A stretch of DNA of 64,000 nucleotides, from NCBI GenBank assembly GCA_002256345.1, contig NKIY01000001.1, positions 620,001 to 684,000 of the forward strand, written 5' to 3'. Below are positions 18,001 to 25,978 of the stretch, one piece after another. The stretch's first letter is position 1; every line of letters begins with the position of its first letter. The translations under genes were made by a program, and so were the position numbers. This DNA is from Bradyrhizobiaceae bacterium PARB1 (GTDB lineage: Bacteria; Pseudomonadota; Alphaproteobacteria; Rhizobiales; Xanthobacteraceae). A model generated the notes under the pieces. That model made no database searches, was not told the origin of the DNA, and saw only the letters and a program-made list of their open reading frames with translations.

Positions 18001-21000
18001 TCGTGCTGGCGGATGCCGCGCGCGTCGGCGTGCCACGCGCGGCGATGACCATCGATGCGCGCATGCTCGATATCCTGCTGGCCAAGCCGCGCAATGCGGA
18101 CGGTCGCTCGCAACTGCGGTTCGATGGCGAGTTGCGTAGCGGAGCGCTGGCTGGCAGCAATGGTTTCGCCAGTACCATCCAGCTTCGCGGCCTCAGCGAG
18201 ATTCTGGCAAGCGGCCAGGCGGCCACGCCCGGCATGGCGGCAGCCTCCGTCTCTGCCGACGAGATCAGCAAATTCGACGCACCGCGGCTGGTGCTGAACG
18301 GCACCATCACCGTCAGCTATGGTCAGGCCGGCCGTTTCGCCACGATCACAGGAGATTATGGCGACATCATCTTGCGCAGCGGAGCCCACCTTTCAGCCGC
18401 GGAGGTAATTTTCGCCGGGAAAGGAAGGTCATGGCTCGGCGACAAGGGGACCATCACGATCGAGGAAGGCGCGTCAGTTAGCACCATCAGCCGCGGCCGT
18501 GCCAGCTTCGACTCGCGGGACGGATATGTCTTCGTCGGTGCCGGCGTGTTGATGCTCTCCAACGGCCAGATCAATCTGCTGCAGGGAGCGGCCGTCGGGG
18601 ACGACGGCTCCGACGTCAACATCACGATTGGTGGCTGCATCACCTCGAATTGCAATCTGACCACCAGGCTGGTTTCCGAAGGCACGATCGCCGTGGCGAC
18701 GGCCGGCGCGTTGACAATTGCCAAAAATGTTTCCTATGGCACGCGGAATCTCGTGCTCGGACTGTCCGCGATCAATCTCGGCGAGGACACCGGCCTTGCA
18801 GCGGCCGCAGCAGCGGGCCGTCTGCCGGCCGGGCTTGCCCTCAATAGCACCGTGCTGGCCAATCTGCTGGCCGGCAATACCGCGATCGGCGCGCCGGCGC
18901 TCGAAACCCTCGTGCTCAATGCACGCGATGCGGTGAATGTGTTCGGTTCGGTGACGCTGGATGCCTCGAAGGTGGGGCGACTCGTGCTGGGAACGCCAGC
19001 GATCTACGGCTACGGTTCGGCTGGCGACACCGCGACGATCCGCGCCGGCGAATTCATCTGGACCGGCGCGACGACGGCGCCGGGCGCGGCGATGGCCGGC
19101 ATGCTGGGTGACAGCAAGCTGAATATCGCTGCCAATCGGGTCGTGTTCGGCTATGGGCCGCTTTCGCAGCCGAGCAACACGGTCATCGACAATCGCCTCG
19201 CGCTTGGTTTCACCGACGTCACAATCACCGCCGCCGAATATGTGACATCGACCAACAGGAGCACGTTCGGCGTCTATCACCGCCAGGGTGCTTATGTGCC
19301 GGCGACCGGCTATCAATACACCGGCGGCAATCTGACGATTGCAGCGCCGCTGGTCACGGGCAAAAACGGGTCGAGCAACACGATCACGGCCGGCGGCGAT
19401 ATCCGGGTGGTCGGAACGGGCGCCGCTGCCGGCGCCGTCGATGTCCTCGGTGCCCAGCTCAAGCTGACCGGCGCCAATATCGTCATCGACACCAGCGTCG
19501 TATTGCCATCGGGGCGGCTGGCGCTGACCGCGACGGGCGACATCGTGCTCGGCAACGCCTCGCGCATCGATCTTTCGGGCCGCGCCGTGCCAATGTTCGA
19601 CGTTACCAAGTATAGCTGGGGCGGCGATCTGGTGCTGACCAGCAGCGCCGGCGACATCCGGCAGGATGCGGGTTCGGTAATCGATCTCTCCGCGCAGCAT
19701 AATCGCGGTGGCACGGCGACAATCACGGCGCTTGGTGCCGGCGCAGGTCACGTCGATCTCGACGGCACGGTCCGTGGCAGCACAACGGGTCTCTACGATG
19801 CCGGTGGCACGCTGGTGCCCTACGATGCGGCTGAATTCACCGTGCAGGCGCAGACGCTCGCCGACTTCGCGGGATTGAACGCGCGTCTCAACGCCGGCGC
19901 CGTGTTCGGCGCACGCAAATTCCAGATCAAGCAGGGCAATCTGGTCGTCGGCAATGAAGTGAAGGCGCGCAATGTCGAAATCATTATCGATGGCGGCAGC
20001 CTGATGGTGAACGGCACCATCGATGCCAGCGGCTTCCAGGTCGGCAGTATCCGCCTTGCGGCGATGAACGATCTCGTCATCAACGGCACACTCGACGCCC
20101 ACGGCACCGGCATGCGCTTCGACAGCTACGGCAAGATCATCGATGCGCCGAACCGCGCAATCATCGATCTAACGACGCGCATGGGGACGCTGACGATCGG
20201 CAGCCATGCCGCGTTCGACCTGCGCGCCGGCACAGATGTGGCGATGGGGGCGGGCGCCGGCCGCAACGATGGCGTGGCACGCGGTACGCTGACGCTCAAC
20301 GCGCCGCGCCTCGGCGGCACGGGCGGACAGGGCGGTCTCGACAGCGCGGGTAACGGCGCCAACGATGTTGCGGTCAATGTGCTGGGTACGCCGCTCATCC
20401 ACGGCGCGAAGACTGTCGCCGTCAATGCCTTCCGCATTTATGATGATGCGCCGCTGGCGAATGCGCCGGATGTTACGGGCCACAAGCCGCAGGAGATTAC
20501 TCAGGCCTATCTAGACGGGATCAGAGATCCCAACGACGACACTATTATTATCAGCGGCGGCATCGATCCTCACAATGACGCTTTTATCAATGCGGCACTC
20601 GCCAACACGTCCCTGAGAAACAGGCTGGCTCGACTCGGCAATTATCACCTGCGTCCCGGCGTCGACATCGTCAGCAAGATCAGCGCCGACAATCCGAACG
20701 GCGATCTCACCATTGCCGGCGATCTCGATCTGTCCGGCTATCGTTATGGCCCGAATGCCAATCGGCTCGATCCTGCCTTGCGCGGCTTCGGCGAGCCCGG
20801 TGCCATCAATTTCCGCGCTGCCGGCAATCTGAATATTCGTGGCTCGATCAATGATGGCTTCGCACCGCCGCCGGCGACGACTGGCGACAATGGCTGGCTG
20901 CTGGACGAGGGCGTCGTGCCTTATGGCGGCGATCTCGTGCTGCCCATTGCCGTTACGCTCGAAGCCGGCACGGTGTTCAAGAAGGGAGCCACGCTCAATT

Positions 21001-24000
21001 ATGATCTGCCGGCAGCTTTCCCCGACTCGTTCGGTAGAACGGTCCCTCTGCCGGCCGGCACAGTGCTTCCGGTTCGCGCGACCCTGGCAGGTGCGCTCTC
21101 ACTGTCAGCCGGCACCGTCGTCCAGGCGACCATCTACAATGCGAACGGATCGGTGGCCTATGCTGCCGGCACGGTGCTCGCGAATACGGTGACGCTGACC
21201 GCAGGCATGCAACTCGATGCCGGCACGGTGCTGCGCAGCGCGGCCAATTTCGCGGCGTTGATCTGGCCGAAGGGCGTGCCGCTGCCGGTGGACATGACCT
21301 CCACCGGAGCATTGGCGCTGGCGGCGGGATCGCTGATCCCGTCCATGACAAATGTGAAACTTGCGGGCGGCCAGCGGATCGAATTGCGTACGCCGACGGG
21401 CGATCGGCAGGGAGCGAACTGGGCCATTGCGCCGATGCTCGGCGCCGGCGCGACGTCGTGGGACATGCAGTTCACCGCCGGCGCCGATCTCGGCTCAGCG
21501 GATGTGCGTGCACGCAACAGCCAACGCAAGGGCGACATTGTGCTCGCTGACGGCCACTATCTGTCTCGGACCGCACCCGGCGGCTCCCTTTTGAATCTGA
21601 ACGCCGCGGGTGCAGCCGCCATCCTGGCGGCACTTGGGTTCGACTACCCCGGTTTGACCGTCAACGATCTGCTCGGAAAATCAGAAGCCGAAGTTGCTGT
21701 AATCTTGGGAGGGACATGGGCGGAAGTCGTGGCTAACTACCCGCTACCGGCCAATTTCTGGGATCCTTCGCTGGGTAACATCGAATTGGGCCTGACCATG
21801 CAAGGTGTCGATGCTCTGATGGTTGGTCTCGGCGGTTACCTTCCGAATGGCATCAGTGACAAATCCCAGCTCCTGTTCAAGACCCAACGCGAACTCATCT
21901 TCCTCTACATGGCCTCGTCATGGGATGAGTTCGGATTACCCAATTTTTGGGACAACGGAACGGGCAACGCTGGGATCATCAGCCTGCCGCCGTCGACCAT
22001 CCATGCCGCGCCGTCGTTCAGCCTAATCCGTACCGGTACAGGTAACCTGTCGCTGACGGCCGCCGGCAATATCCGCATCGATTCGCTCTACGGCATCTAT
22101 ACGGCCGGCACGGCGACTGCGGTCGATCCCGCGTATGCACCTCCGGCGGCGACATATAAGGCTTGGTATCCCGACCAGGGCGGCAATGTCCGGATCTCGG
22201 CCGGCGGCGATCTTACCGGCGACATCTATGGTCAGTCCGCGCGGCAGAGCCCGTCGAGCGTCATCACCGGCAACTGGCTGTGGCGCCAGGGCACGGGCTC
22301 GACAGCAGTCGATACGACGGTGCCGACCTCGTGGTGGATCAATTTCGGCACTTATGTGCCCAACACATCTTTTTTCAATACTTCCGGGTTGCCCGACCTC
22401 GTCGGTTTCACGGGCATCGGCGCGCTGGGCGGCGGCAATGTTGCAATCCGCGTCGGCGGTGACGCGGGCGCCATCACGCTGCGCGGTAGCCAGGGCGACC
22501 AACGCACGGGTGAAGAGCGAAGCCAGGGTCTGGTGGTCGCGGTCGGCAGCACCGGCCGTGTTGGCGCCGATGGGTCGCTGGCGCTGACTGGCGGCGGCGA
22601 TATCGACATGCGGATCGCCGGTGCACTCAATCCGAATCTGGCGCTGACCAACTACACCGAAAAACAGGCTCTGCCAGGTTCGCTGATCAATCTCCGCGGT
22701 GCGATGCAGGTGAATGCTGAGACGATCGGCGGCCTTAAGCTCATCTACCGCCTCGGTGACGGAGCGCGGGACGCTTTCGATCCACGTGGCTACGATCCCT
22801 TTGCAGCGACCTCGTCCGAAGCGCGGTCCGGCATCACACTGGTGCCCGGCGATTCCGCGGTCTATCTGCAGACGCTCGGCGATCTCGTGCTCGGCGGCGC
22901 CGGCGATCCCGGCCGCTCGACATCGCCGAACAGGTCCACCTATGCGGTCGGCGGTGTCAGTCATATCGGTGAAGGCGAGAGCTGGTTCTCGCTATGGACG
23001 GATCACACCGCGATCAATCTGATCTCCGCGGGGGGCAATCTCACGCCCAGTACCTCGATAGCTGAATTGACGCTTCCGGGTGGTACGAATCTGAACAGCG
23101 ATCAGAACATGGTAGATGGAACGGTCACCTATCCGTCCATCCTGCGCGCGGCAGCGCTGGGCGGCACTATCTATTATGGGGCCAACGCGCTGCCTTTCAT
23201 GCGAAGCGGCGGTAGTACCGTTTATCCAAACCTCACCCTTGCGCCATCGGCCTATGGCGCGCTGGAAATGCTGGCAGGTAACTCGATCTATGGTGGGCAA
23301 TATGCATTCAGCCTGTCCGGCACCCGGACGGCATTGCCGACGCCTTTCAATCCTGCCTTCATGGGCGTCGATGCATTCGACAGGGTAACAATCACCAACG
23401 GATCGGTGCTTGGTACGATCGATCCATCCGGCAATCCGGTGTCGTTGTCGCTATTCGTGTTCGGTCCGAACAGCGCCGCGCTCCCCGTCGGCCGTGCCTC
23501 CGATACAGATCCCATGCGCTTCTACGCACTGACCGGTGACATCGTGGGTCTGAACACCGGCGAAACGCTGACGATGTCCAGGGCGGAAGGTGCCGGCACC
23601 TGGTACAATGCTGCGGCTCCGGTCAGAATCCGCGCGGGTCGCGACATCGTCGGCGCGGGTTTCGCGCCGGACATGACGCAGACGAGTAGAATTCCCGGCG
23701 CCAAGACGCGCAGCAATCTGATCGTGCACATCGATCCGAACGATATCTCGATCATCTCCGCAGGGCGTGACATCATCTATGCCAATTTCGATATTGCCGG
23801 TCCCGGCACGCTCGAAGTGTCGGCGGCGCGCAATCTGTATCAGGCCGACAAGGGCGCGTTCATCAGTATCGGACCGATCGCGATCGGGGACACGCGTCCT
23901 GGCGCGAGCATCGCGATGCTGGCCGGCGTCGGTGCGGTCGGACCGGATTACGAAAGACTGGCCTCGCTCTATCTCGATCCGCGAAAGCTGGCTGCTACGG

Positions 24001-25151
24001 GCGTGCCTCTCGCCGAGCAGCCGGGCAAGGTCGCCAGGACCTATGAGAAGGAGCTCGCGGCATGGCTGAAGGACCGCTACGGATTTGCCGGCCCCGCTAC
24101 CGACGCGCAGGCCACTTTCGACCGGTTGGCGCCTGAGCAGCAACGCATCTTCCTGCGTGAGGTGTATTTCGCTGAGCTAACTGCCGGTGGCCGTGAATAT
24201 AACGACGCGAACAGCTCGCGTTACGGCAGCTATCTTCGCGGACGCAATGCCATTGCGGCGCTGTTCCCGAACGCATCGGCCTATGGCGGCGACATCACCA
24301 TGTTCGGTGGCTCCGGCGTTCGCACGATATCGGGCGGCGACATCCAGTTACTCTCGCCGGGCGGCCGTACGGTCATCGGCGTCGAAGGGCAGGTACCGCC
24401 GGCGTCGTCGGGTCTGGTCACGCAGGGCAGCGGCGACATCCAGATCTACTCGCAGGGCAGCATCCTGCTGGGCCTGTCGCGCATCATGACCACATTTGGC
24501 GGTGACATTCTGGCGTGGTCTGCGACCGGAGACATCAATGCCGGCCGCGGCTCGAAGACGACGGTGATCTATACGCCACCGAAACGTGTATATGACAAAT
24601 ATGGCCGCGCAGTGCTCTCGCCGCAGGTGCCGTCATCGGGGGCCGGCATCGCAACCCTGAATCCGATTGCGGAGGTGGAGCCGGGCGATATCGACCTGAT
24701 CGCGCCGCTCGGCACCATCGATGCAGGCGAGGCCGGCATTCGTGTCTCCGGCAACGTCAACCTGGCAGCGCTGCAGATTCTGAACGCGGCGAACATCCAG
24801 GTGCAGGGCACATCATCGGGAATCCCAACCGTGCAAGCGCCAAGCATCAGCGCGGCATTGTCGAGCTCCAATGCGACGGCGGCCAGCCAGCAAACGGCGG
24901 CGCCGACACAAAGCGGCAATACTCAGCCCTCGGTGATCATCGTCGAAGTGTTGGGTTATGGGGGAGGAAGCGGTGATGGTGAGCGCGGGAGCGAGAACGA
25001 CGAAAAAGCGAGCAACCGGCGATCGAGCTACGACCCGACCGACCCAGTCAGGGTGCTCGGCAACGGTCGGTTTACGCGGGGGCAAGTCGAGGATTTGACG
25101 GACGACGAGCGCGCGAAGCTGCGTCAGCTGAGCGGTGATGCGTCTCTTTGA
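12054..25151 (+). CDS. filamentous haemagglutinin family adhesin (TPS domain, DUF3739), 4365 aa
   Basis: A giant exported beta-helical adhesin. After a signal peptide (hydrophobic LLAGASMLAVALM around residues 28-40) and a low-complexity Ala/Gln stretch, the TPS secretion domain lies at about residues 150-260 with NIRQTTQQAILNWQSFNVG, GNGNWVALNRV and YVINQSGIIFGGNSQINVG. The long middle is built of short Gly/Ala-rich strands (repeated GGxITLxA, AGSVLDxSG), as in right-handed beta-helices. The C-terminus (GEAGIRVSGNVNLAALQILN) matches the DUF3739 region of this family. The TTG at 12054 has GGGAGGG upstream; a GTG at 12072 with AAGGA at about 7 bp is an equally good start. It follows STN-FecI-FecR genes. 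No TpsB transporter is encoded nearby, and a prophage begins 830 bp downstream. Confidence 0.93.
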   Translation: MSKESSVSLASSCSTVIQRSSRPSSNALLAGASMLAVALMTSNAAVARSLNGGGSGGSVSAPNIASEAAAQAAQQAAAVARQSQDSLARAARAVQDIQAVQAAARAAAAAAQVSATAPLVVPNGLGAGGLLPNMPAGWSGADAPSQNVDGAGQTQVNIRQTTQQAILNWQSFNVGARTTLTFDQRGNGNWVALNRVDASTGPSQILGNIKADGQVYVINQSGIIFGGNSQINVGSLIVSTAGIIDQQFRNNGIYATQTGATYLPSFTAAGGKVVVEAGASISTAAPSSVTAGGGFVLMIGSEVSNAGMIATPKGQTILAAGRDFILRPGFGTDANQFSTTNGSEIAPVIGTASGKVTNTGMVWAQQGDITLAGRTLLQGGVLLSSTTVNQRGSIHLLNSASDTAGSVTLAAGSLSYVAPELDSKETALNSQRDALAKNVLNPGAIGQFDNLSVLTDRRDQSRIEIVTGGLANFQNGSQTMAQGGQIAVSAGNRVFAEQGAVLDVSGVQGAVRPMSANQVKVNVQGNELRDSPVNRDSGALVNRDVWIDIRDLVYVAPGTGGYAGERYYTKGGLLEVGGYLANAAHTIGEWAAVGGTITLAANNDVIAQQGAKFNIAGGSVSFDGGWIYSSKLIGADGRIYSFDTAPASMKFAAAAGGFVRTHNIQGKVSDQLTEVWTSIFDRTTLRRWEDGYTVGRDAGRLNLSSPTALMEADIIADVVKGARQTSVRAANVADGYKQVQNAAPLQGTLGLGRYDVPITGGIGFHHSDVRFGGVTAVTGGMSATDALPSGRTGTAWFDAGHINALNLGGLDIGTRDTITVDSAITLADGGRITLMAPVVDIKADVTARGGSLTVDNYFRGYQAGGRGLETVLLKDGKAAIIVHEDVTLDLRGVWVNALLNPTDNPRQAFIDGGSVTLRSTHDVTLAKGSAIDVSSGAAILTNGKTKGGRGGDVTLIADQQAPDVQADGLLTLNGAIRAYGVSGGGTLKLESGTAIALGGKIVATDGVLGAGEKASVDLVLLEDYQGRAGEVLPVSYSYPVRLVQPGEMLGGIPVLAGVRLAADWTPPRPSSGYYYFQINGAEIIIWSDRPIPTIPAGSVIGGFGVSSWFPTSYVVERNVFPNGLNLQTPKIVTLNPGEIAPVDFIVAKGSVIQAGIGLPRAVTVAPSVTLQSSLFQSGFSNYDVTGRYGLVIAEGVALNVTMPVYRLNDTAFNIRTGDDASRALNIWTPPEWTEDARDGGLTQRGGASITLRSNVGEAGLTEAKGPIDIRAGASIRVDAGQSIGVQARDITINGTLTAPGGTISLTRVVTTDNKGFGDKAGLIWIGDHAVLDVAARAVTAIDARGQTYGVVANGGSILIGGGVDWEATGESITPNAFVVIRPSALLDASGASAVLDIPRSGLQKASTPLTVASNGGTIVVKSSNGLYLDGTLRAAAGGPNATGGTLALALEAPPYLTSVTSGDVLRHREFVIGNVQGDSVIASAGSLAQAKAGLVTGTARLGVDRVAAGGFGTLSLLSGGLISFDSDVTLAMNQSLRLYAGAFALGAGAGPDSRVALAAPYLRLAGATRLLLDVTDTLPAAKWADGYGAPTQQASNAIFSVAADVVDIRDRVVFGLRQDIDIKAEAYTIDRRGFALVDLFSRGDIRLLGAIKASIDTALWTPGNVTLTAAQIYPATGAFASITAGYTAVDKKILAGSVLDIRRYGDTIPDIPYSAFGVLTLAADTINQGGVVRAPFGRIVLGSMSSGGTPQADSVRLLPGSLTSVSGAGLVMPYGGTLDGITYNYNGASARLSGAGLMGGVGISALHLDAQAGSVLDLSGGGELTGAGFVSGRGGSVNILTTPLVNSNPGYRYSAKGNEVYAIVPSHSGVYAPVVQEAGYGLPSVGRQITIPDGVPGLAAGTYTLMPATYALLPGAYRVELGGNVSPAATGVVPTGNGSHLVSATLGVANTAIRASLPSQVIITPANTVRAHSSYNETGYDAFVLADAARVGVPRAAMTIDARMLDILLAKPRNADGRSQLRFDGELRSGALAGSNGFASTIQLRGLSEILASGQAATPGMAAASVSADEISKFDAPRLVLNGTITVSYGQAGRFATITGDYGDIILRSGAHLSAAEVIFAGKGRSWLGDKGTITIEEGASVSTISRGRASFDSRDGYVFVGAGVLMLSNGQINLLQGAAVGDDGSDVNITIGGCITSNCNLTTRLVSEGTIAVATAGALTIAKNVSYGTRNLVLGLSAINLGEDTGLAAAAAAGRLPAGLALNSTVLANLLAGNTAIGAPALETLVLNARDAVNVFGSVTLDASKVGRLVLGTPAIYGYGSAGDTATIRAGEFIWTGATTAPGAAMAGMLGDSKLNIAANRVVFGYGPLSQPSNTVIDNRLALGFTDVTITAAEYVTSTNRSTFGVYHRQGAYVPATGYQYTGGNLTIAAPLVTGKNGSSNTITAGGDIRVVGTGAAAGAVDVLGAQLKLTGANIVIDTSVVLPSGRLALTATGDIVLGNASRIDLSGRAVPMFDVTKYSWGGDLVLTSSAGDIRQDAGSVIDLSAQHNRGGTATITALGAGAGHVDLDGTVRGSTTGLYDAGGTLVPYDAAEFTVQAQTLADFAGLNARLNAGAVFGARKFQIKQGNLVVGNEVKARNVEIIIDGGSLMVNGTIDASGFQVGSIRLAAMNDLVINGTLDAHGTGMRFDSYGKIIDAPNRAIIDLTTRMGTLTIGSHAAFDLRAGTDVAMGAGAGRNDGVARGTLTLNAPRLGGTGGQGGLDSAGNGANDVAVNVLGTPLIHGAKTVAVNAFRIYDDAPLANAPDVTGHKPQEITQAYLDGIRDPNDDTIIISGGIDPHNDAFINAALANTSLRNRLARLGNYHLRPGVDIVSKISADNPNGDLTIAGDLDLSGYRYGPNANRLDPALRGFGEPGAINFRAAGNLNIRGSINDGFAPPPATTGDNGWLLDEGVVPYGGDLVLPIAVTLEAGTVFKKGATLNYDLPAAFPDSFGRTVPLPAGTVLPVRATLAGALSLSAGTVVQATIYNANGSVAYAAGTVLANTVTLTAGMQLDAGTVLRSAANFAALIWPKGVPLPVDMTSTGALALAAGSLIPSMTNVKLAGGQRIELRTPTGDRQGANWAIAPMLGAGATSWDMQFTAGADLGSADVRARNSQRKGDIVLADGHYLSRTAPGGSLLNLNAAGAAAILAALGFDYPGLTVNDLLGKSEAEVAVILGGTWAEVVANYPLPANFWDPSLGNIELGLTMQGVDALMVGLGGYLPNGISDKSQLLFKTQRELIFLYMASSWDEFGLPNFWDNGTGNAGIISLPPSTIHAAPSFSLIRTGTGNLSLTAAGNIRIDSLYGIYTAGTATAVDPAYAPPAATYKAWYPDQGGNVRISAGGDLTGDIYGQSARQSPSSVITGNWLWRQGTGSTAVDTTVPTSWWINFGTYVPNTSFFNTSGLPDLVGFTGIGALGGGNVAIRVGGDAGAITLRGSQGDQRTGEERSQGLVVAVGSTGRVGADGSLALTGGGDIDMRIAGALNPNLALTNYTEKQALPGSLINLRGAMQVNAETIGGLKLIYRLGDGARDAFDPRGYDPFAATSSEARSGITLVPGDSAVYLQTLGDLVLGGAGDPGRSTSPNRSTYAVGGVSHIGEGESWFSLWTDHTAINLISAGGNLTPSTSIAELTLPGGTNLNSDQNMVDGTVTYPSILRAAALGGTIYYGANALPFMRSGGSTVYPNLTLAPSAYGALEMLAGNSIYGGQYAFSLSGTRTALPTPFNPAFMGVDAFDRVTITNGSVLGTIDPSGNPVSLSLFVFGPNSAALPVGRASDTDPMRFYALTGDIVGLNTGETLTMSRAEGAGTWYNAAAPVRIRAGRDIVGAGFAPDMTQTSRIPGAKTRSNLIVHIDPNDISIISAGRDIIYANFDIAGPGTLEVSAARNLYQADKGAFISIGPIAIGDTRPGASIAMLAGVGAVGPDYERLASLYLDPRKLAATGVPLAEQPGKVARTYEKELAAWLKDRYGFAGPATDAQATFDRLAPEQQRIFLREVYFAELTAGGREYNDANSSRYGSYLRGRNAIAALFPNASAYGGDITMFGGSGVRTISGGDIQLLSPGGRTVIGVEGQVPPASSGLVTQGSGDIQIYSQGSILLGLSRIMTTFGGDILAWSATGDINAGRGSKTTVIYTPPKRVYDKYGRAVLSPQVPSSGAGIATLNPIAEVEPGDIDLIAPLGTIDAGEAGIRVSGNVNLAALQILNAANIQVQGTSSGIPTVQAPSISAALSSSNATAASQQTAAPTQSGNTQPSVIIVEVLGYGGGSGDGERGSENDEKASNRRSSYDPTDPVRVLGNGRFTRGQVEDLTDDERAKLRQLSGDASL

Positions 25152-25570
25152 ACGCCTGATTCCGCCGATCGCGAACTGGCGCAAAAGCCAGGATTTTCTT
25201 ATCTTTCTTACGAAGGCGCGGACAACACTCTTTCGCTGTGCGTCGGCGCACCAGTCGGCGCGAGCCGAACTGGATCCTGGGTTGTCGACGGCGATGATGC
25301 GGAATGAGCAGAGCCGTCAACGACCTATCGTTCGACCCAGATCGGCCGCACGCAGTGCGGAGCTCTGGATCATCGTTGGGCGCTAGCGACCGGCTTGGCC
25401 GTGTTGGCATCTGGTCAAGAACGCGGCCGCCAGGAGTTCCGGTCGGATAGAGGACATCTCGGAATAGCCATTCGGGGAGCCGACAGCTGTTCGCGCCCGG
25501 ATGCATACTGTGAACAGGGGCGTCTAGCGCGGTCGCGCAGCGACCGTCAGAGCCGCCGCATCGCGCATCA
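25152..25570. other. gap between haemagglutinin and truncated XRE gene
   Basis: About 420 bp with no supported gene. No clear terminator with a T-run was seen after the haemagglutinin stop. Overlapping frames on both strands lack motifs. Confidence 0.4.
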
Positions 25571-25575
25571 TCTAT

Positions 25576-25601
25576 TATAACGTATTTTAAACGCTATAAC
25601 G
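25576..25601. promoter_or_regulatory. direct repeat TATAACG, candidate promoter/operator of the XRE gene
   Basis: TATAACG occurs at 25576-25582 and 25595-25601, 19 bp apart, in an AT-rich island just upstream of the XRE-type gene start at 25640. Small XRE regulators often bind repeats overlapping their own promoter. Function is inferred. Confidence 0.3.
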
Positions 25602-25639
25602 TGTGGAGCGTCCGGCGCCCAAATGCATCATCCCGGCGG

Positions 25640-25843
25640 ATGAGGCGGCGAAATCCGACACACACGAAACGGCTGCTTGCGCGCAACCTCAGACGGCTCC
25701 GCGCCGAGCGGGCGTGGTCGCAGGACGACCTAGCCGCCGAGGCGAAGGTGCGGCAGGCGCTCGTCAGTGCGCTGGAAGCGATGATGAATGTCACGAGCGC
25801 GGGGATCGGCATCCGCACGCAAAAAGTGCAATTGTTGGTCTGA
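25640..25843 (+). pseudogene. truncated XRE-family helix-turn-helix regulator, possible prophage target
   Basis: Residues 1-47 of this 67-residue frame match the start of an XRE/Cro-type helix-turn-helix: KRLLARNLRRLRAERAWSQD, then LAAEAKVRQALVSALE covering helices 2 and 3. In the family the next residues form helices 4 and 5 (usually an N-x-T-L turn followed by a hydrophobic helix). Here the similarity stops after ALEAMMN and the frame ends soon after at 25843. The break is only about 135 bp from the serine recombinase, which suggests the gene was split by prophage insertion or has decayed. No second half is visible in this window. Confidence 0.5.
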
Positions 25844-25978
25844 TGCGATTATCTCTCGAATCCCTGCAGGCCTATGAAACGCGCGGGTCATTGAAGGAAT
25901 CGCTGCCCGCACCAGGACACGAGTCCTGGGAATGCGCACAAAATCCAAGGATTCATTCGTCCCGCGAAGGTGTCGATG
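25844..25978. other. probable left prophage junction (attL zone)
   Basis: A 135-bp gene-free stretch between the broken XRE gene and the end of the serine recombinase gene. Large serine recombinases usually lie right beside their attachment site, so attL should fall here or in the last part of the XRE frame. The crossover core is only a few bases long and cannot be set without the right junction. Confidence 0.35.

Noticed and set aside
18474-20102. 542-residue minus-strand frame under the haemagglutinin
   Set aside because: Same antisense effect as above; no ribosome site or motif.
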